Source of the DNA: Pseudomonas palleroniana
Lineage (GTDB): Bacteria; Pseudomonadota; Gammaproteobacteria; Pseudomonadales; Pseudomonadaceae
Direction of reading: 5' to 3'
Length of the DNA stretch: 64,000 nt
Assembly (NCBI RefSeq): GCF_003031675.1
Contig: NZ_PYWX01000031.1
Span: 1-64,000 of the forward strand
Both the position numbers and the translations under genes were made by a program. The notes under the pieces were generated by a model that was given only the letters and a program-made list of their open reading frames with translations, was not told the origin of the DNA and did no database searches. How positions within the stretch are numbered: the stretch's first letter is position 1; the number at the start of each line of letters is the position of its first letter. Shown one piece after another: positions 1-8,756 of the stretch.

Positions 1-2
1 CC

Positions 3-1688
3 CGCCGCTACGTACTCGACGTGAACCGCCAGTTCCTCGACAACGCCGCGTTCCGCCTGAACCTGATGAGCCACGAGCAGAATGTGGCCGGCCGCGATGC
101 GATCAATTACGACCGTTGGGGTGTAGCGCCGTCGCTGACTTTCGGCCTGGGCACACCGACCCGCGTCAACCTCAGCTACTACCACATGGAAAGCGATGAT
201 CTGCCGGATTCGGGCATGCCCTATGGCTACAGCAACAGCGGCGCCAAAGCCGTCCATGTACACGACAAACCCACCGACGGCGGCAACAGCAGCAACTTCT
301 ACGGCTTGAAAGACCGCGACTTCCGCAAAACCCGCGCCGACATCAGCACGTTCTCCGTCGAGCACGACTTGAACGACAACATGACGCTGAAAAACACCCT
401 GCGCCACGGCAGCACCGGCCAGGATTACATCCTCACCCAGCCCGACGACAGCCAGCACAACGTCAACCAGTTCGGCACCGTGTGGCGTCGCGCGAACACT
501 CGCGTTTCCACCACCGAAACCACCACCAACCAGACCGACCTGTTTGGTAATTTCCAACTGGCGGGCATGAAGCACTCCTACTCCACCGGCCTGGAATTCA
601 CCGGGGAAGAAACCCGCGTCAGCGGCTACACCGTGTCACCCAACGCCAACCCGAGCGGCGGCTGCAAACCCGGCCTGGTCGGCAGCAGCGGCGGGAGTTG
701 CACCTCCCTGGGCAACCCCAACCCTGACGACGTCTGGACCGGTAGCGCCACACGCAACTACATGGGCACTAACACCAAGGCGACCAGCCGCGCCGCGTAC
801 GTGTTCGATACCATCGAACTCGACCCGAAATGGCTGCTGAACATGGGCCTGCGTTACGATACCTTCGACACCGTGGCCAACAGCAATGCCACCAACGGCC
901 GCAGCAAAATCAAGAACGACAGCCAGTTCTTCAACTGGCAGGCGGGCCTGGTCTGGAAGCCGATGGAGAACGGCAGCATTTACACCTCTTACGCCACCTC
1001 GGCATCGCCAGCCGGCGGCCTGGTGGGTGAAGGTGCCGATGGCAACCCACTGTCGGCCGGTGCCGCCACCAGCGACCTGAAGCCAGAAGAAACCGTCAAC
1101 TACGAGCTGGGTACCAAGTGGGACCTGTTCCACAACCGCCTGTCCCTGACCGCGGCGGTATTTCGCACCGAGAAGAAAAACACGCGAATCCTGGTGGATT
1201 CGATGACCTACCAGAACGCCGGTGAGTCCCGTGTTGACGGCCTGGAGCTGTCCGCCAGCGGCAAGCTCACCGACCAATGGCAGGTGTTCGCGGGCTACAG
1301 CTACCTGAAAAGCGAGCTGGTCGACGCAGGTCTCAACGGCCGCAACGGTGTCGTCAGCGCCGGCTCGAACAAAGGCAATGAAATGCCCAACACGCCGAAG
1401 AACACCTTCAGCCTGTGGACCACCTACGACATCACCCCAAAACTGACCATCGGCGGCGGTGCGTTCTACGTCGATCAGGTTTACGGCGATGCGGCCAACA
1501 CCGTGTACGTACCGTCCTACACCCGCTACGACGCCATGGCCAGTTACAAGCTGACCAAGAACATCGACCTGCAATTGAACGTGCAAAACCTGACCGACAA
1601 GACCTATTACGACAAAGCCTACGCGGCGCACTTCGCCAACCAGGCGGCCGGTCGTACGGCGCTGTTGACCACCAGCTTCCACTTCTAA
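3..1688 (+). CDS. TonB-dependent siderophore receptor, 3' part (Fiu-like)
   Basis: This is the C-terminal 561 residues of an outer-membrane TonB-gated receptor; the reading frame is open at the window edge, so the signal peptide, TonB box and most of the plug lie upstream. What is visible is alternating beta-strand sequence with the motif LKPEETVNYELGTKWDLF, the terminal LNVQNLTDKTYYDKAY strand and a C-terminal aromatic residue (TSFHF), all usual for TonB receptors whose last strand is recognised by the Bam complex. The SYATSASPAGG segment resembles catecholate receptors of the Fiu type. The next gene encodes a PepSY/flavodoxin reductase, a common partner for ferric-siderophore receptors. The ligand cannot be read from this fragment. 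Confidence 0.9.
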   Translation, partial: RRYVLDVNRQFLDNAAFRLNLMSHEQNVAGRDAINYDRWGVAPSLTFGLGTPTRVNLSYYHMESDDLPDSGMPYGYSNSGAKAVHVHDKPTDGGNSSNFYGLKDRDFRKTRADISTFSVEHDLNDNMTLKNTLRHGSTGQDYILTQPDDSQHNVNQFGTVWRRANTRVSTTETTTNQTDLFGNFQLAGMKHSYSTGLEFTGEETRVSGYTVSPNANPSGGCKPGLVGSSGGSCTSLGNPNPDDVWTGSATRNYMGTNTKATSRAAYVFDTIELDPKWLLNMGLRYDTFDTVANSNATNGRSKIKNDSQFFNWQAGLVWKPMENGSIYTSYATSASPAGGLVGEGADGNPLSAGAATSDLKPEETVNYELGTKWDLFHNRLSLTAAVFRTEKKNTRILVDSMTYQNAGESRVDGLELSASGKLTDQWQVFAGYSYLKSELVDAGLNGRNGVVSAGSNKGNEMPNTPKNTFSLWTTYDITPKLTIGGGAFYVDQVYGDAANTVYVPSYTRYDAMASYKLTKNIDLQLNVQNLTDKTYYDKAYAAHFANQAAGRTALLTTSFHF

Positions 1689-1707
1689 AAGCGGTCAACG
1701 TCCCGGC

Positions 1708-1742
1708 AAAAGCCCCACGCATCGGATGCGTGGGGCTTTTGC
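1708..1742 (+). terminator. Rho-independent terminator after the TonB receptor
   Basis: A perfect 12-bp stem (AGCCCCACGCAT, loop CGG, ATGCGTGGGGCT) is followed by TTTTG. It begins about 20 bases after the receptor stop codon and separates it from the reductase gene. Confidence 0.85.
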
Positions 1743-1824
1743 ATGTAAAAAAGAATGTTTCTCGACAACTCACGGCATAATGCGCGCCGTGACGAACAAA
1801 TCCAGATGAGCGAGGCAGTCAGAC

Positions 1825-4350
1825 GTGTTGAAGAAAACCCTGTTTCAGTTGCACTGGTTCTTCGGCGTCACGGCCGGGCTGGTGCTGGCGTTGATGGGGA
1901 TCACTGGGGCTGCGGTTTCGTTTCAGGATGAAATCCTGCGGGCGCTCAACCCCAGGGTACTGACCGTGGAAAAACGCGAGGCCGGCGTGCTGCCTCCCGC
2001 CGAGCTGGTGCGCAAGCTCGAAGCCCGTGAGGGCAAAAGCGTGTCGATGCTGTGGGTGGAAACCGAAAGCGGCAATGCCGCCCGCGTGTACTTCACCGCG
2101 CCACCGGGTGAGCGGCGTGGCCAGATGCGCTACTTCGACCCGTACACCGGCGATGACAGGAGCGATGCCGTCGGCCAGGATGTGCTCGGCTTCACTCTGC
2201 AACTGCACCGTTTCCTCGCCATGGGCGAAACCGGGCGCAACATCACCGGCGCCTGCACGCTGATCCTGGTGTTCTTCTGCCTCTCCGGCCTGTACCTGCG
2301 CTGGCCACGCCAAGTGGCGAACTGGCGTGCTTGGCTGACCTTGGACTGGCGCAAAAAGGGTCGCAGTTTCAACTGGGACCTGCACTCGGTGTTCGGCACC
2401 TGGTGCCTGTTGTTCTACCTGTTTTCGGCGCTGACCGGCCTGTATTGGTCCTACGACTGGTACAGGCAGGGCCTCACCAGCCTGCTGTCGGACGCCCCGC
2501 ATAACGAGCGCGTGCGCAAGCGCGGCCCGGCGCCTCAAGGTCCGGCCCCGGAGGCCAACTACGACGCCATCTGGAGCAGCATCTACGCGAATGCCGGCCC
2601 CGACTTGAGCGCCTACAACATTCGTATGCCGGCCGTCGCCGGGCAGCCGGCCACCGTCTACTACCTGCTTAGCTCATCGCCGCATGACCGGGCGTTGAAC
2701 CAGATCGATCTGGACCCGGTCACCGGCGAGGTCCAGTCCCACGACCAGTACGCGGCCCAGTCCCTCAAGTCCCAGTGGCTCACCAGCATCTACGCGCTGC
2801 ACACCGGCAGCTACTTTGGCCTGACCGGCAGGATCATCCTCACCGTCGCCTCGTTGTTGATGCCGCTGTTCTTTATCACGGGCTGGCTGCTATACCTCGA
2901 CCGGCGCCGAAAAAAACGCCAGGTGCGCGATGCGCGCAAGGGCCTGGGCACCAACCCGGGCAACGCCCCAGCCTGGTTGATCGGTTTTGCCAGCCAGAGC
3001 GGCTTTGCCGAGCAGTTGGCCTGGCAAACGGCCGGCCAATTGCAGGCCGCCGGGGTGTCCGTGAAGGTGCAACCTCTGGGCAGCGTCAGCCAAAGCGACT
3101 TGAGCCAGTCGGAAAATGCACTGTTCGTAGTCAGCACCTTCGGTGATGGTGAAGCGCCAGACAGCGCCCGTGGTTTTGAGCGCAACGTGCTCGGCCAGGA
3201 CCTGTCCCTCAAAGGCCTGAACTACTCGGTACTGGCCCTGGGCGATCGTCAATATGAACACTTCTGCGGCTTTGCCCGACGCCTGCATTTCTGGCTGACC
3301 CATCAGGGCGGCAATGCCTTATTTGCCCCGGTGGAAGTCGACAGCGGCGATACCGCAGCCCTGTCGACCTGGCAACAGCAACTGGGCCAACTCACCGGCC
3401 ACGCGCCTGCAGCGGCCTGGCAGGCCGCACCGTATGAAAACTGGACCCTCAGCCAACGCACCCTGCTCAATCGCGACAGCGTCGGCGCCAGCATCTACCT
3501 GCTGGGCCTGACACCGCCGTCGCCGCAAACCTGGCTGGCGGGCGACCTGGTGGAAGTGCTGCCGCGCAACAGCCTGGGGGCCGTTGAACACTTCCTTGAG
3601 GGCATGGGCCTGGCCGGTGACGACAGCGTGGTTATCGATGGCTTGGCGCAACCCCTCGAACAGGCTCTGGCCACCCGCCAATTACCGACCCACCGTGCGC
3701 ACCTGGTCGGCCTGCACGCCCAGGCGCTGGTGAACGCGCTGGTGCCCCTGGGCATGCGCGAATACTCCATCGCCTCGATTGCCAGCGACGGCGTGCTGGA
3801 ACTGATCGTGCGCCAGGAACGTCATCCCGACGGCAGCCTGGGGCTCGGCTCGGGCTGGTTGACCGAGCACGCAGCAATCGGCTCGGGCATCAGCCTGCGC
3901 TTGCGGCGTAACAGCGGCTTTCACTTGCCACAAACCCCGGTGCCGCTGATTCTGCTGGGCAACGGCACCGGCCTCGCGGGCCTGCGCAGCTTGCTCAAGG
4001 CGCGTATTGCCGATGGCCAGCAGCGCAACTGGCTGCTGTTCGGCGAACGCAATATCAAGCACGATTTCCTCTGCCGGGACGAGTTGCATGGCTGGCTGGC
4101 CAGCGGCGATCTGGCCCTGCTCGACCTGGCGTTTTCCCGCGATCAGGCAGAGAAAATCTATGTACAGGACCGACTGCGTGAGTCGGCAGACGTACTGCGC
4201 AAATGGCTGACCGATGGCGCAGCCATTTATGTGTGCGGCAGTTTGCAGGGGATGGCAGCGGGCGTGGACCAAGTGCTGCATGACGTGCTCGGCCGTGAAG
4301 CGGTGGAACGCTTGATTGAGCAAGGCCGCTACCGTCGAGATGTCTACTGA
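1825..4350 (+). CDS. PepSY transmembrane / flavodoxin / CysJ-like reductase fusion
   Basis: This 841-residue protein joins a membrane PepSY-TM module to a soluble diflavin reductase. Hydrophobic helices lie at about residues 12-36, 133-158, 190-213 and 333-357. A flavodoxin-like domain follows (about 383-510, with [12 protein letters not shown] and [14 protein letters not shown]). Then come an FAD-binding barrel (REYSIAS near 643) and an NADPH-binding domain ([13 protein letters not shown] near 711), ending in the CysJ-like tail GRYRRDVY. By family, electrons would pass from NADPH through FAD and FMN to the membrane part, probably to reduce ferric iron or a ferrisiderophore near the inner membrane. 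Position after a TonB receptor supports this. The start is a GTG with a weak CGAGG upstream; a TTG follows directly. No Fur box was recognised. Confidence 0.85.
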   Translation: MLKKTLFQLHWFFGVTAGLVLALMGITGAAVSFQDEILRALNPRVLTVEKREAGVLPPAELVRKLEAREGKSVSMLWVETESGNAARVYFTAPPGERRGQMRYFDPYTGDDRSDAVGQDVLGFTLQLHRFLAMGETGRNITGACTLILVFFCLSGLYLRWPRQVANWRAWLTLDWRKKGRSFNWDLHSVFGTWCLLFYLFSALTGLYWSYDWYRQGLTSLLSDAPHNERVRKRGPAPQGPAPEANYDAIWSSIYANAGPDLSAYNIRMPAVAGQPATVYYLLSSSPHDRALNQIDLDPVTGEVQSHDQYAAQSLKSQWLTSIYALHTGSYFGLTGRIILTVASLLMPLFFITGWLLYLDRRRKKRQVRDARKGLGTNPGNAPAWLIGFASQSGFAEQLAWQTAGQLQAAGVSVKVQPLGSVSQSDLSQSENALFVVSTFGDGEAPDSARGFERNVLGQDLSLKGLNYSVLALGDRQYEHFCGFARRLHFWLTHQGGNALFAPVEVDSGDTAALSTWQQQLGQLTGHAPAAAWQAAPYENWTLSQRTLLNRDSVGASIYLLGLTPPSPQTWLAGDLVEVLPRNSLGAVEHFLEGMGLAGDDSVVIDGLAQPLEQALATRQLPTHRAHLVGLHAQALVNALVPLGMREYSIASIASDGVLELIVRQERHPDGSLGLGSGWLTEHAAIGSGISLRLRRNSGFHLPQTPVPLILLGNGTGLAGLRSLLKARIADGQQRNWLLFGERNIKHDFLCRDELHGWLASGDLALLDLAFSRDQAEKIYVQDRLRESADVLRKWLTDGAAIYVCGSLQGMAAGVDQVLHDVLGREAVERLIEQGRYRRDVY

Positions 4351-4380
4351 CCCTCGAAAGCCGATGGAGATCCGGGGGCT

Positions 4381-4514
4381 TGTAGTGAGCGGGCTTGCCC
4401 CGCGCTGGGTGGCGCAGCCGCCCCAACAAAGACGCCGCAGTATTTCAGAAGGACCGAGGTGCCTGGGTTTGGGGCGGCTGCGCCACCCAGCGCGGGGCAA
4501 GCCCGCTCACTACA
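4381..4514. repeat. 134-bp long-armed inverted repeat (REP doublet), copy A
   Basis: Two perfectly complementary 44-base arms (4381-4424 and 4471-4514) flank a 46-base centre. The arms begin TGTAGTGAGCGGGCTTGCCC, so they carry the GGGCTTGC core typical of Pseudomonas REP sequences. The same arrangement and length recur at 18935-19068. It lies between the convergent reductase and phoD genes, where it could also end transcription from both sides. It encodes nothing. Confidence 0.9.
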
Positions 4515-4528
4515 GACCCACCAACAAG

Positions 4529-6070
4529 TCAGGCGGGTTGGAGTTTTTGCTGGTATACGGATACGCCATCCAGGTCGCGCAAAGTCACCGTCAGCTCCGC
4601 CGTCTGCCCATCAATCTGCACTTCGCCAAAAAACTGGAACCCGGCAAACGGCGAGCTGTTCTGCGCAGCTGGAGCCTTTTGGAAAACCACCTCGGGGCCA
4701 AACGTCTTATCCAGTGGGTTTGGCCCGAAACTGCCCGCGTTCAATGGCCCGGCGACAAACTCCCAGAACGGCTCGAAATCCTGGAACGCTGCGCGATCCG
4801 GGTGATAGTGATGCGCCGCGCAGTAATGCACATCAGCCGTCAGCCACACGTGGTTGCGAACCTGCTGCGCCCTTAAAAAGCCCAACAACTCGGCCACCTC
4901 CAGCTCGCGGCCTTGCGGTGCGCCCGGGTCATTATTGGCGATGGCTTCCCAGCGCGGTACACCTGGGCTGACCTCACCATCCGGCACGCCGAGGCCGATG
5001 GGCATGTCGGCGGCGATGACTTTCCATTGCGCCTGGGACGCCTTGAGCTCACGTTTGAGCCAATCCAGTTGTTCACGCCCCATAAAGGGTTTTTCGCCGC
5101 CCAGGTTGTCGTCGTTAGGCCCGCGATAACTGCGCATATCCAGCACGAACACATCCAGCAGCGGACCGTAGCTGAGCTTGCGGTAAATGCGCCCGCCGCC
5201 GTCGGCGCTCTGCCGGCGCATCGGCGAATATTCCAGCCAGGCCTGACGCGCACGCCCCACCAGCGTGTTGATGTCCTTGACCTGATAACGCTCGTCCAGT
5301 TGCTTGCTCGGCGACCAGTTATTGACCACTTCGTGATCGTCCCATTGCCAGATCTGCGGCACCTCGGCATTGAAGCGGCGCACATTTTCGTCCATCAGGT
5401 TGTAACGATAATTGCCGCGGTAGTCATCGAGGGTTTCAGCGACCTTGCTCTTGGCCTCGGTGGTGATGTTGCGCCAGATACGCCCGTCCTCGACCGTGAG
5501 TTGCGCCGGCACCGGGCCGTCGGCGTAGATGGTGTCGCCGCTGTGGATAAAGAAGTCCGGCAGGCGCAGGCGCATGGCTTCGTAGATGCGCATGCCGCCG
5601 ATGTCCGGATTGATGCCGAAGCCTTGGCCAACGGTATCGCCGCTCCATACAAAGCGAATGTCGCGACGCTGCTGCGGCACACTGCGCAGGTGGCCGAACC
5701 AGGGCTCGCTGGCGACACCGGTCTGGGCATCCTCGAAGTGCACGCGGTAGAAAATCGCCTGATCGACCGGCAGCCCGGTCAGCTCGACGCGAGCGGTAAA
5801 GTCACTGCGCTGGTCGGCCAGAGGGGAAACAAAACGACGGGGGTTGCTGAACACGCTGCGGGTGTCCCACTCCACCACCATCCTGGCCGGGCGGTCGCTG
5901 CGGCTCCAGATCATGGCGCGGTCGCCGAGCAAGTCACCGGACTGCACCCCATCGGTGAGTTGCGGGCGGTCCTTGACCGAAGCAATCACCGCCGGGGCCA
6001 GGCCCGGCAACAGAATGCCGGCGCCGACGGCTTGCATCACACGGCGACGGCCGAGATCGAAGTGGCTCAT
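4529..6070 (-). CDS. phoD: Alkaline phosphatase D (PhoD family), Tat-exported
   Basis: This 513-residue PhoD-type phosphatase/phosphodiesterase releases phosphate from organic phosphoesters outside the cytoplasm. The N-terminus (GRRRVMQAVGAGILLPGLAP) is a twin-arginine signal sequence, fitting export of a folded metalloenzyme. Metal-binding segments are visible in order: VWSGDTVGQG near 140, FIHSGDTIYADGP near 175, WDDHEVVNNW near 242 and TADVHYCAAHHY near 414. These are the Asp, Asn and His clusters of the family's Fe/Ca centre. It stands alone, convergent with the reductase gene across a REP doublet. No Pho box was identified. Confidence 0.92.
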   Translation of the reverse strand: MSHFDLGRRRVMQAVGAGILLPGLAPAVIASVKDRPQLTDGVQSGDLLGDRAMIWSRSDRPARMVVEWDTRSVFSNPRRFVSPLADQRSDFTARVELTGLPVDQAIFYRVHFEDAQTGVASEPWFGHLRSVPQQRRDIRFVWSGDTVGQGFGINPDIGGMRIYEAMRLRLPDFFIHSGDTIYADGPVPAQLTVEDGRIWRNITTEAKSKVAETLDDYRGNYRYNLMDENVRRFNAEVPQIWQWDDHEVVNNWSPSKQLDERYQVKDINTLVGRARQAWLEYSPMRRQSADGGGRIYRKLSYGPLLDVFVLDMRSYRGPNDDNLGGEKPFMGREQLDWLKRELKASQAQWKVIAADMPIGLGVPDGEVSPGVPRWEAIANNDPGAPQGRELEVAELLGFLRAQQVRNHVWLTADVHYCAAHHYHPDRAAFQDFEPFWEFVAGPLNAGSFGPNPLDKTFGPEVVFQKAPAAQNSSPFAGFQFFGEVQIDGQTAELTVTLRDLDGVSVYQQKLQPA

Positions 6071-6114
6071 GCAGGTGCCCTCTTGAGTATCAAAAGGGCC
6101 ACTAAAGCATGCGC

Positions 6115-7827
6115 TTATGACACCGTTGCGACAGCCACCGGCGCCGCGTCCGGACGCTTGATCAACGCATAGACCAGACCGGTCATCAGGCTGCCGGCCA
6201 CAATCGCCAGCAGGTACAGCAATGCATGGTTCATCGCGTTCGGAATCACCAGCACAAACAAGCCGCCGTGAGGCGCCGCGAGCTTGCAGCCAAAATACAT
6301 CGACAGCGCACCGGTCAAGGCGCCACCGGCGATGCTCGCCGGGATCACCCGCAGCGGGTCTTTGGCGGCGAACGGGATCGCGCCCTCAGAGATAAAGCAC
6401 AACCCTAGAATCATCGCGGCCTTGCCGGCTTCGCGTTCGGTCTGGGCGAACTTGCGTCGCGCCAGGAACGTCGCGATGCCCATGCCGATCGGCGGCACCA
6501 TGCCTGCGGCCATGGTCGCAGCCATGGGCGCCCCGCTCTGCGCCGCCAACAGACCGACGGAAAACGCATACGCGGCCTTGTTGATCGGCCCGCCCAGGTC
6601 GACACACATCATGCCGCCCAACAGAATGCCCAGCAGCACCGCGTTGGTGGTGCCCATGGTGCTGAGAAAATCGGTCAAGCCCGTGAGCATGCGCGCCACC
6701 GGCGGGCCGACCAGATAAATCATCACCAGCCCGGTGAACAGACTGGCCAGCAACGGGATGATAAGGATCGGCTTGAGCGCCTCCAGGCTCTGCGGCAACT
6801 GCACCGCGCGGGTGATCAACTTGACGCAGTAACCGGCCAGGAAACCGGCAAAAATGCCGCCGATAAACCCGGCCCCCAGCGTGCCCGCGAGCAAGCCGCC
6901 GATCATGCCGGGCGCCAGGCCCGGACGGTCGGCAATCGAGTAGGCGATGTAGCCCGCCAGCAACGGCACCATCAGCATGAAGGCTTGGTCGCCGACGATC
7001 TTGAGGGCCGAGGCCAAGGTGCCTTTTTCTTCGAAGGCATGGATGCCGAACACGAACGACAAGGCGATCAGCAAGCCGCCCGCCACCACCATCGGCAACA
7101 TGAACGACACACCCGTGAGCAGGTGTTTGTAGACCCCGGTTTTTTCCGGCTTGGCCACCGCGCCACTGGCGGCGTTTTCCACCGCGCCTTCGGCCAGGGC
7201 GTTGTTGAGGGTCGCTTCGGATTGCTTGAGGGCGATGCCAGTCCCACAACGGTAGATCTTCTTGCCGGCGAAGCGCTCGGTGGCGACTTCGATGTCCGCC
7301 GCGAGCAACACCACATCGGCATTGGCGATAGCTTCCGGGCTCAGGGGGGTACGGGCACCGACCGAACCTTGAGTCTCGACCTGCAAGTCATAACCCAAGC
7401 GCTTGGCGGTTTGCTGCAAGGCTTCGGCGGCCATGAAGGTGTGTGCGACGCCGGTGGGGCATGCGGTAATCGCGACGATACGCGGCGCGTTTTTTACCGC
7501 CTGTTGTGTCTCGACATACACCTGGGCTTCTTCGGCGCCAAGGCGCAACACCGCCTCGACATCGGCCAAGGCTTGAGCAGGCGTACTTTGGAACACGCGT
7601 TTGCCGACAAACCGTTGCATGTCGACCGGCGTGCTGCTGACCAGCAGCACCCACTCGGCGGCATCGATCGTCGCCTGGGACAACTGCCGCTCCGGGCGTG
7701 CGACGTCCACCACTTCGACGCTGGTGCTCCAACCCTGGCGTTGCGCGGCGGCGTCCAACAAGCGAGCACACAGCACACTGGTGACCATGCCGTTCGGGCA
7801 GGCGGTAACAATGGCTAACTTCATCAC
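6115..7827 (-). CDS. fruA: PTS fructose transporter subunit IIBC
   Basis: This 570-residue inner-membrane protein imports fructose and phosphorylates it to fructose 1-phosphate with phosphate from FruB. It has two tandem IIB-like domains; the first carries TACPNGMVTS (Cys 9) and the second ITACPTGVAHTFMAAEAL (catalytic Cys near 122). A long IIC membrane domain follows from about residue 230, with GVSFMLPMVVAGGLLIALSF and many further hydrophobic helices. Length and domain order match the family. It is the last gene of fruBKA and starts 8 bases after fruK ends. Confidence 0.96.
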   Translation of the reverse strand: MMKLAIVTACPNGMVTSVLCARLLDAAAQRQGWSTSVEVVDVARPERQLSQATIDAAEWVLLVSSTPVDMQRFVGKRVFQSTPAQALADVEAVLRLGAEEAQVYVETQQAVKNAPRIVAITACPTGVAHTFMAAEALQQTAKRLGYDLQVETQGSVGARTPLSPEAIANADVVLLAADIEVATERFAGKKIYRCGTGIALKQSEATLNNALAEGAVENAASGAVAKPEKTGVYKHLLTGVSFMLPMVVAGGLLIALSFVFGIHAFEEKGTLASALKIVGDQAFMLMVPLLAGYIAYSIADRPGLAPGMIGGLLAGTLGAGFIGGIFAGFLAGYCVKLITRAVQLPQSLEALKPILIIPLLASLFTGLVMIYLVGPPVARMLTGLTDFLSTMGTTNAVLLGILLGGMMCVDLGGPINKAAYAFSVGLLAAQSGAPMAATMAAGMVPPIGMGIATFLARRKFAQTEREAGKAAMILGLCFISEGAIPFAAKDPLRVIPASIAGGALTGALSMYFGCKLAAPHGGLFVLVIPNAMNHALLYLLAIVAGSLMTGLVYALIKRPDAAPVAVATVS

Positions 7828-7835
7828 AAACCCTC

Positions 7836-8756
7836 TTATTGTTCTGTCAGCGCGCGCACATCGACGCCGCTTTCCAGACGCGCCAACTGCGCGTCATCGC
7901 TGATGCCGAAACCGATCTGCGTGACCGCCATGGCGGCAATCGCGGTGGCGCGGCGCAGGGTCTGCTCGGGCGCGTCGCCGCTGAGCAAACCGTGCAGCAT
8001 GCCGGCCAGCAGCGAGTCGCCGGCGCCGACGGTGCTGGCGACGCTGACCTTGGGCGGCGTGGCGTGCAACACCACGCCCGGGCTGTACCAGTTCACGCCG
8101 GCGGCGCCATCGGAAACCACCACATGCTCCACGCCTTGCCGATGCAGGCGGCTGATGGTGTCTGCGGCGTTATCCAGGGCTTCGGCCAGCTCTTCAGTGT
8201 TGGGCTTGACCAACCAGGGACCGGCTTGCAAACCCGCACGCAGGGCTTCGCCGCTGGTGTCCAGGGCCACCTTCAAGCCGAGGTCCTTCAATGTTGCGAG
8301 CAAGCCTTGGAACCACTGCACACTGACACCACGCGGCAAACTGCCGGCAACCACCACGGCCTCATGGCCGGGCGCAATCAAGGCGAGCTGATTGAGCAGC
8401 GCCAACTGCGCCTGCTCGCTGACCTGTGGCCCCGGGGCATTGATGTCAGTGACCCGGCCGTCCTGTTCGGCGATCTTGATGTTGCTGCGGGTTTCGCCCG
8501 GCACGCGGATAAACGCATCGGCAAACCCGCGCCGCGCAATCAGCGCCTCGAAGGCTTGGGGGTTGTCTTCACCGAGAAAGCCGCCGACGGTGACTTGGTG
8601 GCCCAAATCGGCCAACACCTGAGCCACGTTCACCCCCTTGCCGGCAGCGTGGGTGAGCAGAGGCTCGCTGCGGTTGACGGCGCCCGGTTCCAGGCACGCC
8701 AGGCGCACCGTGAGGTCGAGCGCCGGGTTCAGCGTCAGGGTCAGAATCTTCGCCAT
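7836..8756 (-). CDS. fruK: 1-phosphofructokinase
   Basis: This 306-residue PfkB-family sugar kinase phosphorylates fructose 1-phosphate to fructose 1,6-bisphosphate, linking the fructose PTS to central metabolism. The substrate-binding N-terminal segment HAAGKGVNVAQVLADLG and the C-terminal PfkB signature with the anion hole and catalytic Asp (VGAGDSLLAGMLHGLL) are both present. The start codon immediately follows the fruB stop, so the two genes are probably translationally coupled. By removing fructose 1-phosphate it also lowers the inducer of the Cra repressor encoded upstream. Confidence 0.96.
   Translation of the reverse strand: MAKILTLTLNPALDLTVRLACLEPGAVNRSEPLLTHAAGKGVNVAQVLADLGHQVTVGGFLGEDNPQAFEALIARRGFADAFIRVPGETRSNIKIAEQDGRVTDINAPGPQVSEQAQLALLNQLALIAPGHEAVVVAGSLPRGVSVQWFQGLLATLKDLGLKVALDTSGEALRAGLQAGPWLVKPNTEELAEALDNAADTISRLHRQGVEHVVVSDGAAGVNWYSPGVVLHATPPKVSVASTVGAGDSLLAGMLHGLLSGDAPEQTLRRATAIAAMAVTQIGFGISDDAQLARLESGVDVRALTEQ

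Noticed and set aside
4381..4514. Possible insertion sequence or MITE with its own transposase
   Set aside because: No open frame or target-site duplication is evident; arms and core fit REP doublets.
4913..6172. 419-codon frame antisense to phoD
   Set aside because: The phoD strand has all metal motifs and a Tat signal; the antisense frame has no recognisable domain.
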